A stretch of 64,000 nucleotides of DNA from Paralithodes platypus (taxonomy: Eukaryota > Arthropoda > Malacostraca > Decapoda > Lithodidae). Positions 43,378 to 55,213 of the stretch are shown here, in pieces (position 1 is the first letter of the stretch; every line of letters starts with the position of its first letter). The notes beneath the pieces are model-generated. The model had not been told where the DNA came from and made no database searches. It worked only from the letters and a program-made list of their open reading frames with translations. Made by a program: the position numbers and the translations under genes. The DNA lies in contig CM064481.1 in assembly GCA_032716605.1 (NCBI GenBank), forward strand, positions 21,074,811 through 21,138,810, in the 5' to 3' direction.

Positions 43378-43861
43378 CAATCACGATATTATTTCGAGTA
43401 CCCCACTGGCCATAGGCCTACTTGGTACCAATAAAAATAATTAAACACGAGTGCACAAATAAGTAGTAAAATAGGCTACTATTAAAATGTTGTTATTGAA
43501 TTTAACATAAAATTATAATGCCATCAACTATACGTACTTTGATGGCTATCACTGAAAATAATGCAATATAAAAACGCCTTGAAGGTGAATATATTGACAA
43601 AGAACTCTTGATTGTTGACGTAAAAACATTACAAATTCCACCATCACATAGAACACTTTGATGGTAAACACTGAAGATATTGTAGTCGATAATTATGATA
43701 TGAACCATTTATTCCCTACAATGTGTATTTGTGATAAATTAATGAACATATTAACACTGATCGAAAATGAAGGAAAATTGCTAAAAATTTACCGGAAATG
43801 CCCGAGTGTTATACGGCGAGCCTTTGTGTGCGTCATAGAGTGTAGCGCGAAAAGGAAGTCT
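43378..43861. other. AT-rich interval, no gene
   Basis: No domain-bearing frame. Two similar words, ACTTTGATGGCTATCACTGA and CTTTGATGGTAAACACTGA (43,540 and 43,650), are partial repeats. Repeated in unit 2 at 55,214-55,692 with small indels. Confidence 0.45.
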
Positions 43862-44625
43862 AATGAACCCGGTCGGGGTGTGTGGTGGACCCGTGACAAC
43901 GGCTTAAGGAGCCAGATAGGATGGACAATGTTCTGCAATTTTCTCTTTTCTTTCTAATCAATATTTTCTAGGGATGTACCGTTACCAAAATTTTGACCGA
44001 TACCGATACCACAAAATTATACCGATACCGATACCTGTGCACCAGGAAAGTCTGTAAGACTGTTGTCCATGATCATGTAATTTTCTCCTTTATCAGCTTT
44101 GTTATTAAACTTAGGTAACATGTTACTAAAATCAACACTTGTATTATGTATATATGGGTAAAAACTTAAAAGTTACTAAAAACTTAATGTAATTAATGTA
44201 ATTGTTATCAGATATGTACCAAGATTCCAACAAATATATATTTTTCATAATTATAAAACAACCAATCACTGCTGAACCAAGCAACCTTCACTCCTTCAGT
44301 GAGTGATATGTGACATAGCAAATTACTTCTAGGTATCGGTAGTATCGGTAGAAAATCAGCCGATACCGATACCGATACTCTAAAAAAGGGCCGATACCAC
44401 CGATACCGATACCGATACATCGGTACATCCCTAATATTTTCATTTCCTTTAAAATAGTAGCCTCAAGAGTGTGTACAACGTACCTAGTAGAGAGAGTAAG
44501 GTGCTACTCTAGATGTTATCGATTTAATCACGCTAGTGATTACGATAATTGTCCGCTCCAGAGCGGAACGGAATTATACGATAGGTATATAGCTCTACGT
44601 TGGAGACGTAGAGGCTACTACTAAA
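43862..44625 (+). repeat. R300 repeat, unit 1, split by a hAT-type MITE
   Basis: R300 sequence from ATGAACCCGGTCGGGG (43,862) to TTTCTTTCTAATCA and again from ATATTTTC through GTAGAGGCTACTACTAAAT (44,625), with the MITE 43,969-44,433 between. Outside the MITE it matches the copies at 14.6 and 43.0 kb. Confidence 0.85.
43969..44433. mobile_element. hAT-type MITE, unit 1
   Basis: Ends TAGGGATGTACCG and its inverse CGGTACATCCCTA, flanked by an exact 8-bp duplication ATATTTTC (43,961-43,968 and 44,434-44,441). The 8-bp target size and AGGGATG-type end are characteristic of hAT. The interior has ACCGATACCGATACC runs near both ends, which extend the inverted repeat. 465 bp, non-coding. Confidence 0.92.
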
Positions 44626-45550
44626 TATATTGTTTGTAATTAATTCAAAATCTCGGAAAAACCTATTTTCCCCATTTTACATCGATGTTGAGACACTCTC
44701 CCCGATAGTGGGGAGTGCTATGATTTGAAGACATTTAGCCTAACCTAACAATCTTACCTAACCTATCCTAGTATTATGGGTGGGGGCTGTTGCTCCCACA
44801 CCCCCGCTGGTTGGGTACTAATTCCTTAGTAAAAAAAAAAATTTGGCTGTCGATTATACGAAGGCGAAGGAAAAGTCGATGAAGTTTATGGTGTTTACTC
44901 TGCAATCTTTAGGCGTTTTTTATGCCACCTTTTGATTTTCACATAAACATCAAAATCTTTTAAATCTTCTCCTGGCGGCATAAAACACGAATTAATTTCG
45001 TTGTCAGGCATATGATTCACAGTTCAATTGTTGGGCAAGAAGCTAGGCCTTTAAAACGGCACCTCCCTTTTGCATTTTTGTTTTTAGTTTATTTCAGTAT
45101 GATTTTCTCTTATTCTCCAAAAATTATAGATTACAGTAGTTTCTTTACCCTATATATGGTCTGTCTATCAAATAAAGTTTTTAGCAACTTGTCTTCTCCT
45201 GTATGGTTGCTGGAATAGAGGTTCCTTTATTTCTTCTGTGTATGGTGGGAACCACAGAATGATGTTTTAGCCTTTTATCATAGCCTAGGGCCCTAGGCCT
45301 ATATTCATTCTCCTTTAAGGATGATATCACTCAACAAAAAGCTCTTTTGCTGCCCAATGCCAATGAATGGTACTTCTATGATCAAAATATGTGTTAAACA
45401 AGATATTGTATTAAAGAACATCACCATTAAAAGTACCGTAGCAAACACTGGTTTACCTGCAATGAACTAACAGGAACAAATTCAGTATAACGACTGTTCT
45501 TCAAGATCTTGTAGCCAATTCAGAACCTCAAACTAATTGCTAGGCCTAGA
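44626..45550. other. Non-coding interval, unit 1
   Basis: No supported gene. A 68-codon frame (45,012-45,218) is hydrophobic but has no known domain and is disrupted in unit 2. This interval holds the point (about 44,718) where unit 2 has the 3.13-kb insertion. AACCTAACAATCTTACC at 44,740 is TTAGG-like. Confidence 0.5.
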
Positions 45551-45740
45551 TCCAAGGTCATCCACTAGGTGTTAGATGAGGGTTAGTATTGTATCCCACG
45601 TACTGGGAACTATGAACATATACTAGGTGTTAGATGAGGGTTAGTAGGCTATTATATCCCACGTACTGGGTACTATGAATTAACATATGCTGTACTAGGT
45701 GTTAGGTGAAGGTTAGTACTGTATCCAACATACTAGGTCT
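45551..45740. repeat. Three tandem 70-80-bp units, unit 1
   Basis: CACTAGGTGTTAGATGAGGG, TAGTATTGTATCCCACGTAC and GGGAACTATGAACATATACT recur from 45,561, 45,622 and 45,690 with small differences, followed by TAGGTTAGGTTAGGTTAATG. Repeated in unit 2 at about 60,512-60,700. Confidence 0.8.
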
Positions 45741-46057
45741 AGGTTAGGTTAGGTTAATGACAAGGGATCGGGTAGTAGGTATGGAATAAACTAGGTACAA
45801 GGAACACAGGATGGATGTAGTATTCGGGCATACGATCGTCATATTTACATAGATCGATTGCTGCGGTTAGGTTAAGTTCGCGTCTATTTTGACGGAGATT
45901 TTTTTCTTGGTTATTTGCCTCCTACTGGCAACATATATGATGATGACAATATGTCATGGGATGGTGAGGGAGGGCCCTATCAACATATTATTGTATCCAA
46001 CGGCAGTCAAAATAGATTGGAACATGATGGCAAGCGTCCGCCGTCGCTCCGCGTAAT

Positions 46058-46560
46058 GTTACTGGGACAGGTTATGACAAACCCTTGAATAGGCTAGCCT
46101 ATAGCTTAGGCCTAGTATTGGGATTTATATTATCTTTATTCGAGTGGATTAGGAAGCTATAGGCTAGCCTAATAGTAGGCCTAGCCTAAATGGTTAAACT
46201 CTGGGCTATCACACTGTAAAAATTTACCAATCGCCTAGGCCTAGCCTACCTGTTACTGGGACAGGTTATGACAAATCCTTGAATAGGCTAGCCTATAGCC
46301 TAGGCCTAGTATTGGGATTTATATTATCTTTATTCGAGTGGATTAGGACACTGCATAAGGCTGCAATCTCGCTCCATCCCTTAAAGTTAAAATATGCATA
46401 GCCTAGGCCTAGACTAAATATAAATAGGCCTAGGTTAGGCCTAAAATAAAATGTCCAGAAATAGGCCTACATGTAGGCTAGGCCTAGACCATAATCCAAA
46501 CCACAATTTAATTTTCCTTCATGGCTCTTTCACTGCCAAATTGAATGTACCCCCTAGGCC
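46058..46560. repeat. Two-copy 190-bp repeat and AGGCCTA-rich tract, unit 1
   Basis: TACTGGGACAGGTTATGACA with the following 90 bp occurs at 46,059 and 46,254. Around and after them AGGCCTA/TAGGCCT words are very frequent to 46,560. No gene. Between 45,741 and 46,057 I also see none. Same in unit 2 at 61,018-61,520. Confidence 0.75.
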
Positions 46561-46721
46561 TAGGCCAAAATAGAATTTTGATTCAGTGTTACAAAATATT
46601 CCATAATCTCTCGCCCATTGAACCCCATGACCTGTTCACTATGTCACTCCACCAAGGAGTAAGAGGTCATAAATACAAGATATTTGTTCCCCACACAGAA
46701 ACCGAAGCAAGAAAAAGGTTT
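46560..46721 (+). pseudogene. LINE RT C-terminal fragment, unit 1
   Basis: RILIQCYKIFHNLSPIEPHD, then LFTMSLHQGVRGHKYKIFVP and ARKRF are the C-terminal domain of a CR1/L2-like RT. The next residues (FSCRIIHQWNSLPAEIV) occur only in unit 2 beyond a transposon at 63,080. The Met used for the longest frame (46,545) lies in AGGCCTA repeat, not LINE. No palm is present. Confidence 0.75.
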
Positions 46722-46796
46722 GGTAAAAATTGAAGAGACCCCGGACAGCCTTTTTACTAGTTAATTCTAGTTTTTTTATAATTTTTCTTTGATATA

Positions 46797-47259
46797 CAGT
46801 AAACCCTCGCTATCTCGGACCTCTAGAAGTCGGAAACCCGCACTTCTCGGACTGGCATCGGCCTCTCGGAAAGTTCGCCGTATATCTCGGAAAATTCCGA
46901 GATGTAAGGGGAAAACTCCGAGGGCCCACATGGTCTGTCGGACAGGTGTCATATATCTCGGAAAATTCCGAGATCTAAGGGCATATTCCGAGATCTAAGG
47001 CTACAGTGAGGTGGAGAAGGACAGTGAAATAGAGAAGGAAAGTGATATTTATAATATATGTCTGCTGGATACTGTACAGGTACTGTAATTTATCTTGAAT
47101 CTACGTTGTTATTCATAGGGAAGTCTCTGTTTTCTCTGGTGGCTCGGACTCCCTCTTCCAATTCGGACATTTTCCTCTCCTAAGTCGGACATAAGTCGGA
47201 CTTCGGACATCTCGGACTGGGTCTCCCCCCAATTAGTCCGAGATAGCGAGGGTTTACTG
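46797..47259. mobile_element. pogo/Tigger-type MITE, unit 1
   Basis: Inverted ends CAGTAAACCCTCGCTATCTC and its inverse, flanked by TA at 46,795-46,796 and 47,260-47,261. The interior is rich in CTCGGA/TCCGAG words in both orientations. 463 bp, non-coding. Different in sequence from the pogo-type MITE at 15.1 kb. Confidence 0.92.
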
Positions 47260-47274
47260 TACATTGTTGTTTAA

Positions 47275-47755
47275 CCCTTCCTCCCCGGGTGTCATTTTAA
47301 TATGACGCCACTAAATAAGGGCTGGTGCCCGGGTGTCCTTTCAGGAGATAGTAAGCTTGAAAGCCTATTCAGCTTAGTCTGAACGCCGTGCGTCCGACGC
47401 ATGTAAACAAAGCCGATCGTTGCGTCACCGCACCTCCGAAAACAAGAAGGAGAAGACTCGTTTGTAATTGTATGTCTGTATGTCGTTGTTTCAGTAGTGA
47501 AAAGATCGTCGTATTGCTAACATCGCCTGAAAATGCTCTCCACTAAAATCGTCATCACAACTGAACCAGTTGACTTAGAGAGCTCTACTCAATGCCAGTC
47601 TACAGATTGGAAACCGCACTGCATTTATAGATGCGTGGGAAATTTCTAGCAGTTAAAATTAACCAAAATACAGTAGCCTAGGCCTAGACGTTTTTCGGCC
47701 AGATCGCCCGGGTAGCCCACCCTGTCCTTTGGAGATACAGCCCGGGCCAGGAGGG
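47275..47755. mobile_element. piggyBac MITE related to piggyBac 2, unit 1
   Basis: Flanked by TTAA (47,271-47,274 and 47,756-47,759). The left end CCCTTCCTCCCCGGG matches piggyBac 2. The right 200 bp aligns with the right end of piggyBac 2, e.g. ACCAGTTGACTTAGAGAGCT against 34,684-34,703 and CAGATCGCCCGGGTAGCCCA against 34,820-34,840. 481 bp, transposase lost, so a non-autonomous derivative. Confidence 0.9.
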
Positions 47756-47810
47756 TTAATACCGAGGACCGTCGCATTTTAGTATTTTCAACATTAGCCT
47801 AACCTAGTTG

Positions 47811-47908
47811 ACACACTGTGTATGCGACACTCTCCTTGTTCCTCCTTGTCCCTCGGTTAGGTTTACTAGTCACCGTTCCCGAGTCTTGCCTTCCACCGTC
47901 GCACGATG
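47811..47908 (+). pseudogene. DIRS-like RT 3' fragment, unit 2
   Basis: Copy of 35,993-36,090, with LSLFLLVPRLGLLVTVPES in one frame. The upstream RT part is absent because the duplicated block starts within the gene. Confidence 0.7.
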
Positions 47909-49164
47909 TTTCTTACAGTTTCTTACAGTAGATCCTGAAAAAGGCAAACTAGGCCTGTGTATCCAGCTCAGTACCAGGACTTGCACTGCTGCGGTCGTTG
48001 GCGGCGGCGGTAGCAGACGCAACATTTTTACTATTCTGTATTTTTGCTTTATAATCAAACTACAAATCTTGTCTTCCCCATGCTTTATCAAGATTACTTT
48101 CAAACTCCCTTATTGATTCGGAATCGACTACATACTGGGGCAGTGCGTTCCACTCATTTACCACTCTATCACAAAATGAGTTCTTTGCCTTTTCAAGCCT
48201 ATTTCTTTCTTTGTAAATTTTCTTAGTTTCCTCTCGTTCTTGTTCCCTCCCGCATCAAGAAGATACCTTCACACACATCCTCATCATACTTTCCTGACAC
48301 TATCTTAAAAGTCTCTATCATATCCCCTCTCTTTCTCCTATATGCCAGTGTCGGAAGCCCCAGTGTCCTCAACCTCTGCTCATAGCCCGCGTTCTTCAAC
48401 GTTGGTACTAGCTTCCTAGCTCTCCTCTGCACCTTCTCCACTGCTTCTATATCCTTTACCATATATGATCCAGGTGCGGCCTAACCAGCGCTGTATAGAG
48501 ATTCCTGAATATTTCTTCGTTAAGTGACACAAATGTCCTCCTTATCAGCCCTACAATTCTATTGGCTTTGTTTATCTTTTCTGCTAAATGTTCTGAGAAA
48601 TTTAACTTATTGTCTATCACTACTCCTATATCCTTTTCTGCATTCACTTCCTCCATCGCTTCATACATACCACGTCTATTACATCACCATCCTCTAGAAT
48701 TTGCATCCAATCATCTACCACCTTAATTAGCTGTAGTACCGTCGACCTCCCCGGCAAGAATCCGAACTGTCTCCCTCTGATAAGTTGGTTTGATTTCATA
48801 TGCTCCATTATTCCTTCTCTAATTACCGTTTCCATTAGTTTACACACAACACTTGTCAAACTGACTGGTCTATAATTTCCTGGGTCATTACTCTTTCCCT
48901 TCTTAAAAATAGCTGTTATGGTCGCCTCTCTCCAGTCCATCGGGATTTGTCCTGTATTAAACGATACGTCAAATAACATTTTCAATGGCTCTACTAACAT
49001 CTCACCTTCCTTTATGATTCTTGGGTGTATCCCATCCGGTCCCGGGGACTTACTTCTGTTCATTTTTTCTATAGCCCTTCTTATTCTAGCATGGGAAAAC
49101 TCTATTAGTTCTAGTGCCGGTGCCTGTTTGATGGGAATAGTAGGCACTGCATCATCCGACTCCA
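47909..49164 (-). pseudogene. LINE C, palm-deleted copy, unit 2
   Basis: Counterpart of LINE B with the same joined deletion (DVIDVV running into MYEAMEEV), so the palm loss predates the duplication. It retains RTLGLPTLAYRRKRG, which LINE B lost, but has a 5-base loss at the C-terminal frame near 48,225. The empty TTAA corresponding to piggyBac 2 is at 48,957-48,960. Confidence 0.9.
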
Positions 49165-50429
49165 CCGTGGGTGGGCCTCGACTGGGACAGGACTAGCGCG
49201 ACTGTCACCCAGAGTCAGGTGACTGCATAGTACTTTCGTTTTTCAGGACCTGGCGTGGTACCTGCTTTACCACGCACACCTTTACACTGTCACACTGCGT
49301 GCAACCTACCTACCCGGGGCTGCCAACCTATGGGCGGTTACTCTGTCGATGGGACAGAGCACCCGGGTAGTATGGTCTTTCCAACACACCGTATTCAATG
49401 TGTTTCCGCCACCCGACGCCCTTTTTGATGTGCAAAGTCCTCCACAGGCTGAGTGGGTACGTGGACTTCGTTTGGGTATTCACTTCCATCTGGCCGGCAC
49501 AAGCCTGGTCCGCTCAGCTGTGGCGGTGGCGCCCGAGTCCTGTTCCCCTATCGTTCCCCGATTTCCACTAGGGATCGGTTGGTGACCTAGGGACCTCGTT
49601 GTCCTTCACATCGTGGATGTTTGTGAGGCAGGGTGGCTGCCGAAGTTTAGTCGATCTTTGACTGTCAAATCCTCTCCACTGGACACATTCTCAGTGGCAG
49701 ACTTCCGTCTCTCACTGGCACGGTTTTCCTCCTGGGATGAACAACACATCACGGACACGCCCATCGGTGGCGTTCGTGTTTCCCTACCTCATTTGGTTAT
49801 TTTTGTGACGTGTCCCAACATCTGCACCACGCTTAGGACCCGCCTGTCGGCCATTCGGGTACCGTTTGAGTCGTTCACAGGGTTGGTCGTTCCTCACAAG
49901 GAATATGATTTCCTCATGCGGGCCTGCTTTGGGCTTAGGCCAACCCCGCGTCAGATTCCTCCTCAGTGGTCTCTGGCGGAGGCTCTCACACTGCTCTCGT
50001 CTGCCTCTTACACTATTTACCCCGCGCCTGAACACTTCCATGCCATGACACTGTTCATTCTGGCTTGGCGACGGGTGAAGGAGTCTCGGAGATGGCTGCC
50101 ATGTCTAGGACCCGGCATTGCTTACGATTTTCTTCCGACCTTGGGTCAGTTACTTTGGCTCCATCTGTTCGTTTTGTAGCTACGACCGTCCGCGACACTC
50201 CCGTTTTTAAGCCTTTCCAATACCGGCTTCCACACGTGGTAGGGTTCATCGTCCGTTATGCCCGGTTCAAACCCTGCATACGTATGTGTACTCGGCCAGG
50301 CCAGTGTCGGGGTTGACATTATGGGTGGCGCCTACGACCGGTAGGAGGCTTGATCGCCGTGCTGTGGGCCTTCGCCTGTGTCGGGTTATTCGGGCCAGTA
50401 ACCCAGACGTTCAGGGCACAGCTCATGAC
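49165..50429 (+). pseudogene. DIRS-like RNase H end and tyrosine recombinase, unit 2
   Basis: Counterpart of 37,334-38,598: LRATYLPGAANLW, then the 188-codon recombinase frame 49,613-50,179 (TTLRTRLSAIRVPF, RQIPPQWSLAEALTLLSS), GEGVSEMAAMS with Gly at the catalytic Arg position, and GTAHD cut by the LINE. All disabling changes seen in unit 1 are shared; a few substitutions differ. Confidence 0.8.
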
Positions 50430-53400
50430 TTCCTGATCGTTCACCGTACTGTGCGGACGTATCAGCCTGGCGCTCCTGGCAGCCTAGACCAGCTGTTGGT
50501 CTTCACCTTTTTCTTCACTTCCTCCTCTACTACTGACACAGAAGCTCAACATGGAACTATAACGTCTTGGACTACTAAATCCTTCAATATGCTGCAGAAA
50601 TTACTACTGTTGGTCGCTGTTGCCGTTAGTGGTTTGTCAGTGTGATGCCTGCGGACTAAGCCCTCGCCCTCGTCTTACCAGCTTGAGTGGAGTGAAGCAC
50701 CGAACCCCCGGACCCGCCACCGAGTCACTATGCCCCGACTAAAATACACCAGGAAAAACCTATTTCTACTGAAAAAAGGTAGCGGATACCCTGCACCCTG
50801 TATTATAGAAAAACTTAAACATTTGAAAATATTTCACGCCTGTGGCAACAAAAGGGGGCGAAATTTTCCTCGTAATATAAGTGTTGTGTAGACCAAAAGA
50901 AAAATGAATAAACCAGTGACTATAAAACCGTACAGACATTTTGAAATACCCAGGATTTGGTATAGTCTTCCTTCCCTCCTGCTATCCAATGTTACTTCAC
51001 TAAACAAATAAAATTTATGAACTTACAACAGTGATAAATAATTGCTCACCCGGCATCGTGGCCATAACTGAATCCTGGCAAATAATACCAGAAACTATCC
51101 ATATTGAAAACTACCGCCTTTTCTGTCACCTGCGAACTGAAAAACGTGGTGGTGGTGTGGCCCTATTCTGCCGCAGTGAACTTTGCCCATTTCCCCTACC
51201 CATTAATGTACCGAACGAAGTGGAAGCATTATGGATCCGAATCACTCCCTCCTTACACACCAGACATGTTGCATATATTATTTGTTGTGTTGTTTATCAC
51301 CCCCCAAGACACCATACACGTGATTTACTCCTACAACATATTTCTGATACGTCTGACCTTTTAAAATTACAGTACTCATCATCTAAATTTATTATATGTG
51401 GTGATTTTAATGAAATAGACACGTCTGACCTTCAAACACACCTTCAGCTAACCCAAGTAGTAAATTTCCCTACACACCATAATAATATTTTAGATATAAT
51501 CCTAACAGATATGTCAAACCTTTATGATACCCCGATTCCAATGTCGCCATTTGGACGAAGCAATCACACCTCTGTTTTCTGGACTCTCAAACCTACTTTC
51601 GCTCACACAAATAAGAACAAAACACACACGTACAGACCTATAATCGACTCGGCAATTCGACTCTTCGGTGATTGGATTGTTCGATACCCATGAGTTGAGG
51701 TGTTAACTGTTGAAGATGTTTATCGCAAATGGGAAAATTATCTCAATACTATTAATATAGCCTACCAACATTTCTTCCCTGAAAAAACTGTAGTCACTCA
51801 CCAGTCTGACCTCCCTTGGATTAATTTCCGTATTAAACGCCTTATGCAACAACGTGACAATGCCTTTAAAGCCAACAACACCACCCTTTTCAAATCACTT
51901 CGAAACAAAGTTATTAGAGAAATTAAAATGGCAAAAAATACTTTCTATCCCAACAAAATACAACACTTGAAACACACAAACATTAGTGAATGGTTTAGCC
52001 TAATTCAGGAATTTTGTGGCCTTAAGAACCGACCCTCTACCTTCCCGTGTGTCAACCATCTCACCAGTAATGAAGCAGCCGAGACAATAAATAATCATTT
52101 TGCCTCTACTGTATATGTCAACAACTTCCCAAGCTCTCTCATGACCAGCTCCCAGCATACCTCCCTGCCCCCTCCCCCCCACCTATCGTATTAAAGTACG
52201 AAGTTTGCCGTCATTTACAGATTCTCAAACCTAAACGCTCCTCCACTCCACTCAATCTTCCTATCCGCTTATACAAAGAATTTGCTCCTGAACTTTCCTT
52301 ACCTCTCACATCCATAATTAATGCTTCCTTACAACAATCCAAATGTCCTAAAGATTGGAAGCATTCCTATGTCACTCCAATCCCTAAATCTTCAAACCCT
52401 CAATCTCTTAATGAACTACGGCCCATAGCTATTACACCTATTCCTAGCCTTATTTGTGAGTTTTGTAGCTGAATTGGCTTACAAAGATATATACAATAAA
52501 TTAGACTCGTGCCAGTATGGAAATATTAAATCCTCGTCCACCTCACACTACCTCATCAGTTTTCTTGACTTCATTCATAAAAATTTAGACCGCCGAAACA
52601 CGTCAGTAACAGCAGTATTCATAGATTTCAAAAAAGCCTTCGATCTAGTGAACCACACCATTATAATTAAGAAAGCACTACAACTTGGCCTCAGGGAATG
52701 TCTTACCTCCTGGTTGGCGAATTTCCTCAACGACCGTCAACAATCCGTCCGCTTTCTAGGCAGTATCTCCAGTTCACAAACACTTACTTGCGGTTTGCCT
52801 CAAGGGACACGAATGGGGCCCCTCGGTTATTTAATACTCAGCAATAACGCCCTTCAAGACGCAGAACTCAAATGGAAATATGTTGACGATTCCACACTAG
52901 CCTCTTCCATCAGCAACGCTTCTCCAGACTACAGCACTCTCCAAGCCAACCTAGATGACCTACTGCCCTGGACACAAGATAATGATGTCACTATTAACCT
53001 AAACAAAACACTTGTCATGAACTTCAATCTTGCTTCTAAACCCATCCCTCCACCCACCCTCAAGCTTGGCAATCACACCCTCGAGATAGTTCAGTCCACT
53101 AAATTACTTGGTGTTTTCCTTCAGCAAAAACTACTCTGGGATAAACATGTTAACACCATAGCTAGTGCTTCTTCTTATCGGCTACACATGTTACGCACCC
53201 TGAAACAACTAGGGGTTCCCAGAGATGACATGCTACTTTTATACAAATCTTTTATATTACCCAAACTCTGCTATGCTTCACCCGTTTGGTCATCCTCTCT
53301 CAACTTAACCCAAAGAAATAAATTAGAAAAAAATCAGGAGAGCACTCAGAATAATGTTAGGGGCCAACCACACCACTTACCAAGATGCATGTAACCTAAT

Positions 53401-53772
53401 TAACGTCCTCGCCATATCTAACCTCTACGAACAACACCTTCAGCAGTTCTCCAGCAAACTACTAAACAACCCCAGACACCGGCACCTACTACCGCCCGAC
53501 GCCCCTCCTCCTCTACGCGCTGTTCGCCACTTCAACCGTATTGTCCCCGTAAGAGCACCACGGACTGACCGCTACAAGAACAGCGCCATTCCTTCAATAA
53601 TTAAGGTCTTAAACAATCAATAAATTATATACATATTTTTCATTGTAAATTAGCCTGTTAGCTCCTGTGTCAATTTTAATTTTAATTTTAACTATGTATC
53701 AACTTCCTTGTATATTTTCAGCCTTCGTGCTGCTTTGTGAATAAACCGTTAATTATTACTATTATTATTATT
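50430..53772 (+). pseudogene. KYVDD-type LINE, unit 2 copy, multiply broken
   Basis: Same element as 38,599-41,941, flanked by ATGAC (50,425-50,429 and 53,773-53,777). Lesions absent from unit 1: TGG to TGA at 51,691-51,693 in the linker after the endonuclease, an insertion near 52,108 (CTACTGTATATG for CTATATG), loss of two bases near 52,458, and loss of three bases plus a frame change near 53,337. Pieces are 51,031-51,693, 51,700-52,194, 52,456-53,394 and 53,354-53,623. The palm box KYVDDSTLAS is still present near 52,878. Confidence 0.92.
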
Positions 53773-54315
53773 ATGACGTCCGTTCGTACGCTGCTACGTT
53801 CGGGTTTTACTTGATCTTTCTCGCCCGGACTTTGCCGACTCAGGGCTTTGGTCTTCCCCCACCACGTTTGTCTCCTCCTCTCTGTCGTTGTCCACGGACA
53901 GACCGGGGTGTCCTTGTAGTGCGTTGGGCCAGCAGGTTCCCTCGGGGTCTACCTGCAGGGTTCCTTCTGTCTCTTGTCCCTCTCCTGTCCTGTCCTTCCC
54001 ATATTGGGGGGGGGGGGGGGGGGGAGGGAAGGTTATTGCACTATACCCATACTTGCATCTAAGTTAATGATTAATAACTGGGTTAAGATTTTGATATACT
54101 TTCTAGTCTTACGTATACTACATTCTTTCGGTATGTCTTGTCCTCATACCACTGAAATAATCTCTTATGGCTTTTAGTGCTCGTCACTGACACTGCTCAT
54201 ATAGTTTCTCGTCACATCCTGTACAGTACAGTACAGTACTCCTATTCGGCGTATGTCGGTATTTACTCGTTACAGTATGGGTCGTCCTGCTTTCTTCTGG
54301 GGGGCGGGGGGGGGG
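53773..54315 (+). pseudogene. Recombinase C-terminal remnant and DIRS 3' region, unit 2
   Basis: Counterpart of 41,942-42,473, with VRSYAATFGF right after the LINE tail. It includes an expanded G-run at 54,006-54,024. Confidence 0.55.
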
Positions 54316-54450
54316 CATCCTGGAATTTATATTCATCATACGCCTAACGGCCTTATTGGGCTATCCTTAGTTGGAATTATGCAAGGTGGTACATGTCATT
54401 TTTGTAACATACTATGTGGTACCAACTCTGTAAATTGCTAACTGAATAAA

Positions 54451-54482
<32 letters not shown>
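54316..54482 (+). mobile_element. SINE-like fragment with ATT tail, unit 2
   Basis: Counterpart of 42,474-42,644 with a shorter ATT tail. Shares ATACGCCTAACGGCCTTATT with the SINE at 7.2 kb. Confidence 0.65.
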
Positions 54483-54483
<1 letters not shown>

Positions 54484-54721
54484 GAAATGCATCATTCTTT
54501 GTCATATTTAAAGTTATCTCATGGAATAAGACTTGACTGTACAGTACTTGACCTCTCTTGATATGCACCTGTCAGTACACTCTTTATATAAACTCTCTTG
54601 TTTAAGTCGGTCTTTCCATGGTCCTGATATTCCTAAGGGCTAAGTTTGTGTTTTTTCGCTTAGATGTCCGCCTCCAATTTGTTACTCTAGCTCTACGTTG
54701 GAGATGTAGAGGCTACTACTA

Positions 54722-55213
54722 AATTGGGAGGTTTGACACTCTCCCAATACCAAAGAAGGAAAACCTTCTATTTGGTAGGTAGCCTCGGAGTATCCAATGT
54801 CATAGTATCCCGCCCTCACACCGTACCCCTGCCCATCCAATCTTGTCTAATTAACTTGATACCTGTATTATCTAATGAACCCGGTCGGGTTGTGCGGTGG
54901 ACCTGTGACAACGGCTTAAGGAGCCAGATAGGATGGACAATGTTCTACAATTTTCTCTTTTCTTTCTCATCAATATTTTCATTTTACTTTAAAATAGTAG
55001 CCTCAAAAGTATGTACAATGTACCTAGTAGAGAGAGTAAGGTGCTACTCTAGATGTTATCGATTTAATCGCGCTAGTGATTACGATAATTGCCCGCTCCA
55101 GAGCGGAACGGAATTATACGATAAGTATATAGCTCTACGTTGGATACTCCGAGGCTACCTACCAAATAGAAGGTTTTCCTTCTTTGGTATTGGGAGTGTC
55201 AAACCTCCCAATT
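54722..55213. mobile_element. Foldback MITE, unit 2
   Basis: Counterpart of 42,884-43,377; both arms present, with a 2-bp loss in the right arm (GGGAGTGTC for GGGAGAGTGTC near 55,196). Confidence 0.82.

Larger units (their letters stand above)
35993..47807. repeat. Tandem segmental duplication, unit 1 (11.8 kb)
   Basis: Starts in DIRS RT at ACACACTGTGTACGCGAC and ends in the left arm of the long-inverted-repeat element. Every element within is found in the same order and orientation in 47,811-62,767, with scattered substitutions and small indels (roughly one or two per hundred bases by eye). The junction is AACCTAG, three filler bases TTG, then ACACACTG (47,801-47,818). Confidence 0.95.
46722..47807. 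mobile_element. Long-inverted-repeat element, unit 1, truncated at the duplication junction
   Basis: Left arm only: GGTAAAAATTGAAGAGACC onward, with a pogo-type MITE and a piggyBac MITE inside, ending at 47,807 where unit 2 begins. AAAGGTTT at 46,714-46,721 is the left target duplication; the right one is lost. The complete version is at 61,682-63,071. Confidence 0.85.

Noticed and set aside
42886..43434. 182-codon plus-strand frame, repeated at 54,724 and related to 14,595
   Set aside because: It spans MITE arms and the R300 repeat; similarity among copies is at DNA level with indels that break the frame.
46789..46998. 69-codon frame conserved between the units
   Set aside because: Lies within the pogo-type MITE and simply follows its repeated CTCGGA words.
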